From Oxyruncus cristatus (taxonomy: Eukaryota; Chordata; Aves; Passeriformes; Cotingidae), in contig VXAY01006780.1 of the NCBI GenBank assembly GCA_013399855.1, positions 439,827 to 503,826 of the forward strand: a DNA stretch of 64,000 nt, read 5' to 3'. The notes under the pieces are model-generated. The model was given only the letters and a program-made list of their open reading frames with translations. It had not been told where the DNA came from and did not search any database. Position 1 is the stretch's first letter. Each line of letters begins with the position of its first letter. This document shows, one piece after another, positions 22,705-35,439 of this stretch. The translations under genes and the position numbers were made by a program.

Positions 22705-22803
22705 AAGTGCCCAGAGAAGCTGTGGGTGCCCCATCCCTGGAAGCATCCAAGGTCAAGTTGGGTGGGGCTTGGAGCAATCTGGAAAAGTAGAAGGTGTGCC
22801 CAG
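22705..22803 (+). mobile_element. Short CR1 3' fragment
   Basis: GTGCCCAGAGAAGCTGTGGG to AGAAGGTGTGCCC. It lacks both the upstream part and the terminal octamers. Confidence 0.85.
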
Positions 22804-22915
22804 ACAGAGACTGCAGGAACACATGGCTCTGCCAACTCCACTGTGCTGAAGTCACAGCCCCTGGGGCTGCCAGAGGTGTTTGGAATTCCACTTTTACTAA
22901 TCTGCTGGTGTTACA

Positions 22916-23202
22916 ATAGAATCATAGAATCATGGAATGGTTTGGTTTGGAAGGACCATTAAAGCCCATCTCATTCCACCCCCTGCCATGACAGGCAGGG
23001 ACACCTTCCACTAGCCCAGGTTGCTCCAAGCCCCATCCAGCCTGGCCTTGGATGCTTCCAGGGATGGGGCACCCACAGCTTCTCTGGGCAACCTGTGCCA
23101 GGGCCTCACCACCCTCACAGGGGAGGATTTCTCCCCAATATCCCATCTAACCCTGCCCTCTGGCAGTGGAAGCCATTCCCCGTTGTCCTATCACTACAAT
23201 TC
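22916..23202 (-). mobile_element. CR1 LINE 3' end, antisense
   Basis: Starts with a tandem reversed terminus (AATAGAATCATAGAATCATGG), then the complete reversed 3' UTR to CCATTCCCCGTTGTCC. The intact terminus suggests a relatively young copy. Confidence 0.92.
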
Positions 23203-24001
23203 CTGATGAATGGAAATGCTGGTGGAGGAGGGTTCCTGACTGGAAAGGAAACCTCCTGCTGGGAGAATGAACTGCTGGAGAGCACATCCTCACCCTGCCC
23301 ATCATGGGTCAAGTCAGGGAAAACAGGCTTGAAGGTTTCTCCATATTTTCAGAGTTAAAAATGTTGCTAAAAGTCTTCAGAAAGTTTCAGGCAATACACG
23401 AGGAGATCTGGGGGGTGTGACAGATCCTGACGGGCCCCACTGGGGTATTTCTGGGGTGATGGGAATCTGCCTGTGTAACCATTCCTGGCATGGCCCAGAT
23501 TTAATGAAGACTCCCATAATCTCAGGGATCCAATTTACTGACTGTCATTGGTAATGAAATCTCTAGAAGTAAAACTCCACATTTGACATTCCCACGGACA
23601 CAGACAGAATCCATTTCAGGTGAGCACAAAAACTCAGCCTGTGAGGTACCTGTGACTGTCACAGGTGAAAATATTTGCTAATGAAGTGTGTGTTAGTGTG
23701 AGACAGGTAGAGAACTCCCTCGGTCTCTTAATTTACTTTGAATAATTCATTATCTCGCACTCCTCACCCATGGCAGTCGTAGGTAAATCCTACACTGGAG
23801 CTTGCTAATTAAAGTTGCAAGATGAAGGGAAGCTACTAATGAGACGTGAGACAAGTCCTCCAACAATACACATTAAGTTTTATTGTTGGTTTTTACATGA
23901 GGGTAAGGAAATGCTGAGGAATTTACACTTGTTACAGCCAGTGATTAGAGGTGGTGGGACTGTGGATGCCAGGTTGGGTGATGGATCTTCTCCTGCTCTA
24001 G

Positions 24002-24305
24002 GACTCCCTGACAGGTTGGGCTCTGCTTCCAGGGAACAAGGGACAGGACAAGAGGACATGGCCTCAAGCTGTGCCAGGGGAGAGTCAGGTTGGACATCAG
24101 GAGGAATTTCTTCCTGGCAAGGGTGGTCAGGTGTTGGAAGGGGGTGCCCAGGTCAGTGGTGAAGTCCCCATCCCTGGAGGTGTCCAAGGAACGACTGGAT
24201 GTGGCACTCAGTGTCTTGGGCTGGGTGACAAGGTGGGGATCGGGCTCAGGCTGGACTCAATAGTCTGGGAGGGCTTTTCCAACCTCAAGGATTCTGGGAT
24301 TCTTT
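24002..24305 (+). mobile_element. CR1 LINE 3' end
   Basis: GGGCTCTGCTTCCAGGGAAC, TTGGACATCAGGAGGAATTT and GGGTGACAAGGTGGGGATCG, ending GGATTCTGGGATTCTTTG. Confidence 0.92.
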
Positions 24306-24475
24306 GCACAGGAGACACCTGCAGCACTGAGATGGGTCCTTAGGGGTTATCCAACATGCTGAGGTGAAAAATTGATCAATATTTCACATTTATCTTATGT
24401 ATATTAAAAAAAGATAAACAATAAATCTATGTGGATTTTATCAGACAGTTTTATGGATAAATATATTGCTAAATT

Positions 24476-24496
24476 ATGACCTGTGTTACAGGTCAT
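24476..24496. repeat. Inverted repeat, 9-bp arms, with everted AGGTCA half-sites
   Basis: ATGACCTGT, a GTT spacer, then ACAGGTCAT. TGACCT and AGGTCA point outward with 7 bases between them, the arrangement of an everted nuclear-receptor element. Confidence 0.8.
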
Positions 24497-25488
24497 ATCT
24501 TATAGGTTCTAGCACAGTCTTCTTACCCATGGGATGATCTGGGTGTGTCATGTTGTCAAGAGGACCGGGCTAGTGATTTTCATTTTACAGAATGAAAAGT
24601 ATCGATACAGTTTTGGATGGTAGAAATTAATATTTCTTGTGTTTTCTTCTACAACGTGAAATTTAGCAAATGAATGTTGTGTTCCAGAGTTGTTGCCTCT
24701 GTTTTGTTCGTGCAGTTCATGGCCTGGCTTATTCACTACAGAAATGTTTGATGTTGCCACACATTTAAATATGTTTTCTGCTACTGAGGAATGAGATGGG
24801 TAGAGATCTGTATGGGGATATGGAGGAGGATAAAAATACACTTTTAATGATTATTTTCAGTGTACAAATTGCAACATGCTACTCAGACAAAATCAGACAA
24901 GTTAAAGCACTTTATCTTATTAAAGAAAATGTCTCATAAGGAAATCTGCACAGCAGATCTTCACTGAACATGGGAAAAGTGGGTGTGTGGAAGGTCTGGT
25001 GTAAAGGGAAAATGAATATGGTCAGTTACACTTGGTTCCTGATCTTGCTTGCTGTCTGGGTGGAGTGGCAGCTCTGGGGCAGGGGCTCAGGGACCCTCTG
25101 CACCAGCTGGTTTCAGTCACTGCAGAGCCAGGTACTGGGTGGCACCTGGATTTTAACCCCATGAGACAATGTCTCTGACAGCAAAACCTACCAGAGGTGA
25201 CCCCAGTCCCTTCTCCTGCTTTTCACCCCTCGCAGCTTGTGCAGCCTGTGGTGGTGTGAATTGGGAGCTGCTGGTTTGGGAGAACAGGCAAACACTTCCT
25301 GCAGTGCTCTCCCAGCATGTTATTCTTTGTTCCTTATAAATGCACGTTGTGTTTGGAAATCCAGCTGCAGCCAGGGCAGCACCTGAACACGGTCCTGCCC
25401 CTGCACAAACTCCCTGGCTTCGACTGCACTCTGGCTCCACTATGAGCCCGACGCTGCTGGAGGGATGAGCAGGGAATTAGAGCCTGGC

Positions 25489-25742
25489 AGGGGGGAATAG
25501 CCTTAAACTGCCAGAAGGCAGGGCTAGGTTAGATATTAGGGAGAAATTCCTCCCTGTGAGGGTGTAGAGGCCCTGGCAAAGGTTGCCCAGAGAAGCTGTT
25601 GCCGCCTCATCCCTGAAAGTGCCCAAGGCCAGGTTGGAGAGGGCTTGGAGCAACCTGGGATAGTGGAAGGTGTCCCTGCCCATGGCAGGGGTTAGGACTG
25701 GATGGGCTTTAAGGTCTCTTCCAACTCAAACCATCCTGTGCT
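25489..25742 (+). mobile_element. CR1 LINE 3' end
   Basis: GGGGGAATAGCCTTAAACTG through GGTTGGAGAGGGCTTGGAGC to CAAACCATCCTGTGC. Confidence 0.9.
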
Positions 25743-27759
25743 TTTGCAGTTCTAACTCACCAGTTCAAACCCCGCTGTCCCCCTGCAGACAGGGCTTGGG
25801 GCTACAAACGCTGGGAAAGATTATCTTGAGTAGCTGATTTCCTGTGAAAACAGAGAAATATTAACACTGCAACTTTATGATAAAGTACATTGAGATGGAA
25901 ATGAAACACACACAGTTGTGATTTAAAATGCAAGCAGCTCAATGCAGCAAATCAATATAAGGTCTATAAAAAGGGTTCAAAATGATAATGCAAATTAATC
26001 CTGGGAGGAATATTCCTCCGGTCATGACACACTGACCTCTGCCAGTCACAGCCGGGTGGTGTCTGCAGTAATGTTTATGGCACTCTGGATAAACCCATGA
26101 ATAGGAGATAATGCTCTAAATTTGAACCAAGTACAGCTTTGAAAAAGCACTAAGACCAGGAAAGCCAAAGCAAACCCCATGCTTTGCCTTTGCTCTCAAT
26201 TCCAGTTTGGGGGTGAGGGTTTTCCAGGGCTCAGCCCAGCAGTGACTGTGCTCCAGCAGCATGCTCAGCAAATCCATCTGGTTGTGGGAGGGCTGGACTT
26301 CCAGCTCTGCCTCCCCCACGGCTTTCAGCCTCTCCTGACCTCGGTGATCCATTCTCAGCTGCTGCAGCTACCCAGCAGTGTATTAAAGAATAAGAAAGTC
26401 AATAGTTGGAGCTCTCGATGGGAGGGCACTCCAGGGCAGGAGAAGAGCAGGCTGCTCGGGCAGCAGCCTCGGCTGGGGTGGGGCAGGGCAGACGGAGTGA
26501 GTGGTATCCCAGGGAGCCAGTGGTTTTATGTCTCCAGAGCTACACAAGTTGTTTTCAGCAACAACCTGTGATGGCAACTTGTTTATCTGGGATTGATTTG
26601 AACTGAAACCTCTTCTCAGGGCTCTGAAATCCACTGCCCTGGAAAGAGGGACTAAATCCAGGCTTCACTACAGAATATGTGCCTATCCAGTACCTGTACA
26701 AAACTCAACCCTTGGTGAATATTTTATATCACATTATTATTATTCAGTCACATCCTTCTGGATTTTATTACTTACCTGTTACTGCAAGCTCCATCGAGCC
26801 CTGTGTTGACCCCACCTCCTGATTCTGGGAATTTTGCTTTTTTCTCGAGGTCAGTGTGTGTGGGGGGCAGGATGCTCCATGGCATCAGCACCTGGTCCAG
26901 GGGCTGCAGGACATCCTGCTCCTCAGGGCAAGTCGTGTCCACACTGAGGGTGATACTGGGACCCCTCTCCTGGACTGAGCAGGTGGGGCTGGGACACACA
27001 GGGTGCAGTATCTGTGCAAAAGGAAGGCTGGGAAACAGCTTCCCATCTGTAGGTGCTGCTGATGGCTTTGAAAAGATGAAGTCGGTACTGTCTCCTCTTT
27101 CGTCTATTCTTCTTCCTAATCCTAGGATTTTAATTTTGTTGATTCATAGGTTATCTAAATATGAATAGGTTCACATCAATCAGCATTGCCAGTGCCACAG
27201 AATGAATATAAATAGTGTCTTCAGTACTTCCTAAGAGAATGGATGTGTCTGAAGTGTAAATCCTCATTCGAAGGCTTTGCTGTGGCTCCTTGAAGCCAAA
27301 TTCTTTAGTTGTTCCTTTTAAAACATTAATCAACTATTTTGCTCTAGACTTTGAAATGGGTTGGGAAGAATTTCTTTTCTCTGTTCTGTTCATTTCCAGC
27401 GGACGGTGAAAACCAAGAATTACCCAAAGCACAACAGTTAGAACTGAGAGTTGTTTGCTCATCCAGCCGGATGATCATTGGGAATGCACATAGGCAGTTG
27501 GGATTTTCTGTTTATTCAGGGACCAAGCTTTAAACTGCACACAGAAATTACTCAGTGCTCCTCGTACTGACATGTTCTGGAGTGCAGATAGAAAAAGATG
27601 GTGCACTCTGGATAGTTCTAGAAAACAAACTGGAGCCAGAGCCAGATCCAAAGCTGTTCTGCACCATATGGATGCTCCAGGGGCAAACAGAGCCAAAATG
27701 CTGGTGCATATACCAAAAAAAAAACATGTTGCTTTGTAGCAGCCACTTCTGTCATTAAG

Positions 27760-28204
27760 GTCCAGAGGAGACCAAGATGACAAGAGGGATGGAGCCCCTC
27801 TCCTACAAGGAAAGGCTGAGAGAGCTGGAACTCTTCAACCTGGAGAAGAGAAGCTGCAGTGTGACCTTACTGTCCCTTCCAGTACCTGAAGGAGCCACTG
27901 GGAAAGATGGAGAGAGACTACAAGAGCCTGGAGTGACAGAAAAAGGGGGAATGGCTTCCCACTGTCAGAGGGCAGGATTACATGGAATATTGGGGAGAAA
28001 TTCTTGGCTGTGAGGGTGGTGAGGCCCTGGCAAAGTTTGCCCAGAGAAGCTGTGGCTGCCCCATCCCTGGGAGTGTCCAAGGCCGGGTTAGACAGGGCTT
28101 GGAGCAACCTGGGATAGTGGCAGCTGTCCCTGCCCATGGAAGGGGTGGAACTAGGGGAGTTTTAAAGGCCCCCCCACCCCCCAGGCCATTCTGTGATTCT
28201 GTGA
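27760..28204 (+). mobile_element. CR1 LINE 3' fragment, ~445 bp
   Basis: Extends further 5' than most copies: GTCCAGAGGAGACCAAGATG, GAAAGGCTGAGAGAGCTGG, the 3' UTR, then CCATTCTGTGATTCTGTG. The coding part is frame-broken. Confidence 0.92.
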
Positions 28205-28619
28205 TCAAAGGTGAAATTTAAAGTTTCCTACAATTCCTAGTTGTATAACCAGAAAAAAAAAGACAACTCCATGAACCTAAACTTCTACCCTTACTAAGCA
28301 AAGCTAATTTAAAAGATAAAACCAACTCCTAGTTCCAGTTTGGTTCCGAGACACCCACCCTTGCTGGGGTGTCACTGGGAGATTCCCCTTGGTGACCAGT
28401 TGTGGCACAATCCCATCCTTTGTCATTCACAGCTTTGGTCTGGGGGTCACAAACACGTCCATGATGCTGCTGTGGGGCACGCTGGCCCCACCTGCCTGGG
28501 TAGAAACCTGGCCCAGATTTCCCTCCAGCCCTCCCCGAGCTCCCTGTGTGTGGCATTGTGCCAGGAGAGATGGTGGAAACCATCCTGCTACAGCAGCTTG
28601 TTTAGTTTTTGCAACATTT

Positions 28620-28830
28620 TAACAAAAATTTGTATTTAGAGCTTCCTCATTAAACCCGATGACAAATAATATGCACAAGGACTCATTAGCAGAAAATGCA
28701 ATTATTGCATCTTGCACTGAAAATTATTTAAACCGCAATTCTTGACAAACAAAGCATCTGACCCTTGATTAAAAGAGATGATGGGTGTGAGTAATTAAAG
28801 ACACACTAAATATAATTCATCTTCAAAGCA
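28620..28830. other. Repeat-free block with palindromic core, candidate conserved non-coding element
   Basis: Centres on a 7-1-7 inverted repeat, ATGCAATTATTGCAT (28696-28710), with nearby GAGTAATTAAAG and AAAATTATTTAAAC. Confidence 0.4.
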
Positions 28831-29446
28831 TCTCTGTGTAATTTGTCTTTTCTTGCCTCTTTTGAAAGCCTTTCTTGCTTGTTTGAGGTTGCTCCTCTAA
28901 GGATTCTGAGTAACTGAGATATTTTCCTGTTTAGTGAATTGGAAAATAATTTCCTAACCTTAATCATAAAGTTTTGGGAAATACCTGGGCTTCTTGACAG
29001 TGGGAGAAATCCACTTTGTGGCAGAACTTCTGTCATTTTAAAAAAATCTCTTCCCTAGTTGTTGTTAGAATGAAAAGTGAGCATAGGTGGTGTTCTAGAT
29101 GTCCCTGAGCCAAGGCACCGAACTTCCATCACTGCAAAAAAAGGGAATTTTCAGCTCTTTTGAGCTGTCTCTTCTCCCCAGGACACAACAGGCATATCCT
29201 GTACGTGGGCAAGTGAACAACATGATGGTGCTGCTGCAGAAATCGCTGTTTCCAATCCAAGTAAAAGGAACTAAGGCTGAAAAATCTGGGAGCAGTCCAG
29301 GGCAGGAGCTGGTACTGTGGCTGCAAGGCTGTTTGCTCATTATAGTCCAAAAGCTGTTATGTATTTTTAATCAAATAGGACTTTGAAAATCTAGAGAGTT
29401 TTGACTTTCACTTCCAAAGGAGGGAAAGCCACTATGATGCTTTTGC

Positions 29447-29488
29447 TTTTACAATATTTGTATTTTACAATATTTTTATTTTACATAG
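29447..29488. repeat. 16-bp tandem repeat, ~2.6 copies
   Basis: TTTTACAATATTTGTA, TTTTACAATATTTTTA, then TTTTACATAG. Confidence 0.85.
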
Positions 29489-29915
29489 TAAGGAAACTTA
29501 TTTTTCCCATTAAGAATTTAAAATTTTATAGGTAACTGAACCACTGGAAGACACTTCTTTTAGTGATCCTTAAATGATTCTCTTGTTTAAATCAGATACA
29601 CTTAAATGTGTTTATATTCATGAATTAATTTCTATCACAGGCTTATGAAAGTGATATAAAATCAGTGTTTCATAATCAAAGTCTTCTCCATTTCTGAAGT
29701 TTGAGATGGTGAAATCTTGATGCCACATAAATCCAGGATTCTGTTTTCAGATTTTATAAGCTGTAAAGGTCTTTGTTACTGAGATTAAAAACTCATGGGC
29801 TTTCAGTCTTTAAAGAAAAAGAAAAATGGAAGTTTTTTCCTCCTGCTTGTCATCCAAGAATGCCCAGGAGCTGTATATAATGTATGTGCAGTATACAACA
29901 AAAAATATCAAATTT

Positions 29916-29970
29916 AGAATCACAGAAACTCCTGAGCTGGACAGGACCCACAAGAATCACCAAACCTCTT
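29916..29970 (-). mobile_element. CR1 LINE terminus, antisense, old
   Basis: TAGAATCACAGAAACTCCTG then GACCCACAAGAATCACC, a diverged form of the terminus also seen at 36298. Confidence 0.7.
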
Positions 29971-30396
29971 CCGTCTTTCTCCAAGAAAAAACAAGAATAA
30001 AGGGATACAACATTAATGCAAAGCCATAATTTTCCTTACAAATGAAAGAACAGAATGTTTCTTTTGGCTGCCTGAAATTCCTGCCTCAGCAGCTTTCCCT
30101 GCTCTGATGCTTAGGACAGGAACATGGGCAGTGATGACACCGTGTCCTGCCAGGTGATCGCTGCCGTTCTGGGACAGCTTTCTAGGAGTTTGGTGACACT
30201 CCTCTTGCCTCCATGGTGGGCAGGACACAGTCAGGTGTTGCTGATGTGTCTGTCACCTCTGGACGTGTTCAGTAACCAGGGCCTGAGCCATAACTCTGGC
30301 TTTTTAGGGCTCTCTAACTCCTCTGCCCTTCACAGATGGTGGCAGATGCCCAGCGATGTCCTCCGTCCTCCTTTCTGCCTTCACTTTCACACCAAA

Positions 30397-30650
30397 ACAG
30401 GACGAGAGGAAACAACCTCAAGTTATGACAGAGGACGTTTAGCTTGGATATTAGGAAGAGTTCTTCCTGGAGAGGGCAGTCCAGCCCTGGCACAGCTGCC
30501 CGGGGCAGGGGTGGAGTATCCATCGGATTTAATAGACATGTGAATGTGGCACTTTGGCACTTGGGTTAGTGGTGGCCTTGGCAGTGCTGGGGGATGGTTG
30601 GAGTTGATGATCTCAGAGGGCTTTTCCAACCTGAACAATTCTGTGATTCT
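30397..30650 (+). mobile_element. CR1 LINE 3' end
   Basis: AGGACGAGAGGAAACAACCTC, TTGGATATTAGGAAGAGTTC and GTGGCCTTGGCAGTGCTGG, ending AACAATTCTGTGATTCT. Confidence 0.9.
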
Positions 30651-30686
30651 AATTGTTCTGGGCTTTGATTTGTTGATGTGAAGGGG

Positions 30687-30743
30687 AGGATGGACTCTAT
30701 GGCTTTCTGAGGTCCCTTACAACCTGAATTATTCAGTGGTCCT
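30687..30743 (+). mobile_element. CR1 LINE terminal fragment
   Basis: GGATGGACTCTATGGC then GAGGTCCCTTACAACCTGAA and a degraded ATTCAGTGGTCCT tail, 37 bases after another + strand copy. Confidence 0.7.
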
Positions 30744-32678
30744 AAACCATACAGCTTTCTTTTCCAGCAAACTATTGTATTTTCTTTTCATCCAGCAGAT
30801 GCTTATCAAAGTGCAAGAGATACAAATTCATACCCTGTTTTCATGCTGATGTCACAGAATCCCAGCCAGGGACACCTTCCACGAGAGTGTGATGTCCAGG
30901 CCTGCTCAGGGCCAGTCACAGCAGCTGCACCACGTTTTATCAGTTGAGACTGAATGTTGTTGCTGCCCTTGATTAAGTGTTAAAACTCATTGTGCTTTTT
31001 TCCAAGAAATGTCCAGAAGTGTTATGTGTGCTCTGCCTCCCTGAAAAGGGCCAGACCTTGCCCTGGGCAGTGGGATTGCTCCAGCTGGTGCCAGCAGAGT
31101 CAGGGTCACTTCTCGCAGTTACTGTCAGTGGAAATATGAATTGTGTCAAGAGCGGGAAGGAAAACTTGTTTTATAACCACAGTCGAAACAGTGCAATAAA
31201 TTATTGAGGAGACTGTGGAAGTTCAGTCATGGAGGACTGCAGAGAGCTAGCCCACCTTTCCAGGATACTTTATGGGTGGGTTTGATCTTGAATGGAAAAA
31301 TAGATCTGAGTTCCCTTTTGCATTTTTCTACTGAGTTCTCACTCATTCTATGCACTAATAGGAAAACAAGACATGGTGAACACCCTGTGTTATGAGTGGC
31401 TTTCTATACACTGAGAGTGATTTTATAGCCCTTGAGCTACAGCTGTTCAAGCCCTGGCTCTCACTGACTTTCCCTCCTCTGCTCCTGCACACAAAAGTGG
31501 CCAGAGTTTATTTCAGTGCCTAAAGATGAAGTCAGACACTTTTTCTCTTTCTAAGAGTTGTCTGAGTGACTAGTTTGTGCTATTTCAATGATAATTTAGT
31601 CGATACTGCTGAGTAGCCACTTCTTAAATTCCTTTTTTTTTCTTTAGGCCTGCCAGGTGTCATTTTTATTCTGGCCATTAATGTACTCTGCACAGAAAAA
31701 AAGTGTCAGCAGTGAGACTGGCTCTTTGTCCTTATTTTCCTTGCCACCTGAATTTTCCATTTCCTCCATACAAATGAGAGTGAATCTTGGTAATTTAAGT
31801 GGAAGTTTTGACTTGTATCATAATTAAAGAGAGCAGATTCAGCTGATTCTTGTCATCTGAGCCCAAAAGCAGACCCTGTACTGCGTGGCATCAGTGAACC
31901 AGCACATCTGACTTTACATTTGCTTGGATTAATTTCACAAGCAATACTTGGAAGTCTGACGCTTTTTATTTAAGGTAGGATCTTCTGACATGCCCATAAA
32001 CAGTCAGCAAAGCCCTCGCTCAGTCTGGTGATTGCACTGAGTGAGGAACAGTGAGTGAATAAATATGAAGGGAAAGACTCTGAGGAGCTTACTAAAGCTT
32101 CACTGCTGTCAATGAAACAAGGGCAGTTTCGGTGGTTTAGAGGGGACAATAAGTCTAAAATGTAAAATAGTGATATGGAGGCACCCACAAAAATCAGTCA
32201 GTATAAATTCCATTCAGGAAGATCCTACCTTGCTGTGGAACCACAGTTCAGTTGGGTGCCCAAGTGTTGAGCATTGCAAGGTGAAACTTGTGTGTGCTAG
32301 TTCCTGAGCAATTCAACCAGAAATAATCAGGTCCTGGGGCTTTCCGTGAGCAGATGGGAGGAGAAAGTGCCTGAGATGGAGTGAGGGAATTTGGTGTGCA
32401 GAGCAGAGATGCTCATCACTCAGGCTCTGCTGGCAGCGTGGGACAAGCTGGAGGAAGAGATAGATGTGCATTGCAGCTCGGGGGTCTGGCATCCCAAATT
32501 CACCACCTACACACTCATTTTATTTTCGTATAATGTGTTTTTTAATACCACCATTTGAATTTGCCACGTTTTAAACTGTTATCTGCATATGAATGCCTGG
32601 GTTGTGGCTGAGATGGAGAGTCCTCAGAGGTGTTCCTGAGTCCGAGAAAAGACATTTTTATTATTGCCTGTTAATAAC

Positions 32679-32881
32679 ACAGACTGGTTTGGGTTGGGAG
32701 GGACCTTAAAGCCCATCCAGTGCCAGCCCCTGCCATGGGCAGGACATCTTCCACTAGCCCAGGTTGCTCCAAGCCCTGTCCAACCTGACCTTGGACAATT
32801 CCAGGGATGGGGCAGCCACAGCTTCTCTGGGCAACCTGTGCCAGGGCCTCACCACCTTCACAGGGAAGAATTTCTTCCTTG
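32679..32881 (-). mobile_element. CR1 LINE 3' end, antisense
   Basis: CACAGACTGGTTTGGGTTGG, CCAGGTTGCTCCAAGCCC and TTCACAGGGAAGAATTTCTTCC. Confidence 0.9.
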
Positions 32882-33764
32882 CGTGCTTAATTGTGAAATT
32901 TATCAGTCAAGCACCACCAGATATTTTTATCATCTTTATCTGCTTCTCAGCTGAATCTAGAGAAGAACTTTTGATTTTAGTAATTTAGGTTCTTCTATGT
33001 TCATCAGCTAACATAGAGCTTTGAGGAACTGTGGGCCTTTTACTGTAACTCTAAACCACCTGAAAATGACCAAATTCTCTTGAGGTCCTGCCCACTCTCC
33101 CTCTTGGAGCAGCCTCTCCCGTGGGCACAGCTCCTGGGGTAGATGCTGCAAGGACTCTCCATCATGACTCACTGGGTGGGAACATGGAGCATTCCTGCCG
33201 TGCAAATTCAACTCCTTCCCGAATAGAATCTGATCAGGAAACGAAAATGTCATGTTTCACTGCAGCACAAAGGCTGCATTGACTGGCATTTACAAAACAA
33301 CTCAGAACTGAGGAGTAACTGTTAATTTTGGCTGAGGAGCCGCACTCGTACGGCCTCGTGAACACACCAGGGAAACAAATCCCTCAGTGAGTGCCTGAGC
33401 ACTGGATTTTCTGCAGTGGGGGCTTCCTCCAAGGATTTTGGGAGATCTTGCATTTGTTTTCTTCTTTGGTTTTTTCCCGCCTCGATCACAAACACTTATG
33501 ATGAGGAAAGGGGGGAGAGCAGGTGACAGTGAGACTGTTAATGAGGAAACATTCGTTTCTGTAATTCTGGCAGGACTTCATTTATCCAAAGCACAAAGAC
33601 ATGGATTTTGTGTTACACCAGAGCAAAGGATCCTTCACCTGTGTAGAAATCTGAGAGTCTGCACCAAGCCATCCGTATCAGAACTCAAAAGAAATAAATG
33701 CAGTGAGAAATACATCCATGTGGAAGGTGTGCAGTGGGAATCTGGGAGCATGAATGAATCCCTC

Positions 33765-33824
33765 CCTGTGGCAGGGGGTTGAAATGAAATGACCTTCCAG
33801 CCCAGGCCATTCTGTGATTCTCTG
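33765..33824 (+). mobile_element. CR1 LINE terminal fragment
   Basis: CCTGTGGCAGGGGGTTG, then CCAGCCCAGGCCATTCTGTG and ATTCTCTGA. Confidence 0.75.
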
Positions 33825-34639
33825 AATGGTGTTTCTGGTTGTAGGAAATCCTGGGTTTCCTCCGTCTTTGCTCTCTGCCTCTTGCAACTTCTGTGTTTTC
33901 CCATCACACGATGTTTGCAGGGAGTGTGAGTTCAGGTGGTGGAACACGCTGTGAGCCAGCCCGAGTCCTTGTCCTTTGCAGCTGGCTGGAACAGGAACGT
34001 GCTCCACAGCTACTTAGCTTCAGAGCAAGTGTTTCAACTCCTTTTTGTACTTTCAGACCTTCCCCCATCTGATCCCCATGTATTTGTAGTGGTGCCCATT
34101 AGCAGGGGGGTGCCAGTGGGAGCGTTGTGCATGGGCAGGCAGGATGGGCACCCTGCATCAGGTTTCTGGCTGGCACGCTGCTTTTTCCACTGTATCATTG
34201 CACCTTTTCCCTTTTCTTCATGAGCATGATTAGGAGATTTCCCAGAGCCTTTTAGATTACCAACATGGTTTGGATTGTTTTTCCATTTCTGATTGTCAGT
34301 ATTATTTTTCCTGACTCCTACTTTGATCCAGGTTTTCCCTCGTTGCCTAATCACAATTAAGGGATGACAACAAAAATATCATGTGTTATCTTCCTGCTCT
34401 CAGCGTGAGCTCTCTTTAGCTTTGAAGCATTATATAAAACATAAGATAAGTTTGTAATTGGGGATCTTTCCTTTATGTGAGAACTTTTCTTCTCTTAACA
34501 AGATTTACTCAGCAGTTATTGGGCATTTCTAGATGTTTGCCAGCTGAACTGGTGATGTTTTCTAATAGGAACCTTTGGATATCAAAGCTGGCTGCTTCTT
34601 CCTGGACAGTGCTCTTAGGCACATGGTGGGATTGTTGGG

Positions 34640-34720
34640 GTATCCTGTGTAGGGCCAGGAGTTGGACTCTGTGGTCCCTGTGGGTCCCTTCCAGGTCAGG
34701 ATGTTCTGTGATTCTATGGC
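34640..34720 (+). mobile_element. CR1 LINE terminal fragment
   Basis: AGTTGGACTCTGTGGTCCC, GGGTCCCTTCCAGGTCAGG, then TTCTGTGATTCTATGG. Confidence 0.8.
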
Positions 34721-35041
34721 ATCACTTCTGGAATCAAGGTGAAAGGCAGAAATTCAGGATCTCAGAACCTGTCAATATTACTAATGTTTTTAAAACCCCC
34801 TGAAGTCGAATCCTCTTCTGTCAACATCCAGTATTGCTTTGGGACTGTGAACTTCCATAAGGAATGGTGGAACTAAGGCTGTTGGACAGGGTGAGGTGGG
34901 ATGCAGATGGCAGTGACCTAAGGGCAGGTAGAATAACCTCTGAGAAGTGGGCTCCTTGTCCCATAAGAAATCTAAATGAATCTAAGACAGAGTCCCTGTT
35001 CTAGAAGGTTTTCAGCACAAAGAAAGACTTCAAGGGCTGAA

Positions 35042-35439
35042 GTGTGTCCAGAGGAGGGAACAGAGCTGGGGAAGGATCTGGAGCACCAGGAATGGCTGAG
35101 GGAACTGATGGGGCTCAGCCTGGAGCAACTCCCTGACAGGAGGGTGAAGCCAGGTAGGAGTCGGGCTCTGCTCCCAGGGAACAAGGGACAGGATGAGAGG
35201 ACTGCATCTTAAGAGGTTCAGGTTGGACATCAGGAGGAATTTCTTCCTGGAAAGGGGGATCAGGCATTGGAAGGGGCTGCCCAGGTTGGTGGTGGAGTCC
35301 CCATCCCTGGAGGTGTCCAAGGAATGACTGGATGTGGCACTCAGTGCTCTGGGTTGGGTGACAAGGTGGGGATCGGGCACAGGTTGGACTCGATGGGCTG
35401 GGAGGGCTTTTCCAATGGAAATGAATCTGTGATTCTGTG
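35042..35439 (+). mobile_element. CR1 LINE 3' fragment, ~400 bp
   Basis: GTGTCCAGAGGAGGGAACAG, GCTCTGCTCCCAGGGAACAA, TTGGACATCAGGAGGAATTT and a GATTCTGTG terminus. The ORF2-derived part is not open. Confidence 0.92.

Noticed and set aside
27780..28137. Overlapping frames on both strands that look like repeated protein families
   Set aside because: The same peptides recur wherever CR1 3' UTR is translated, so they are repeat shadows.
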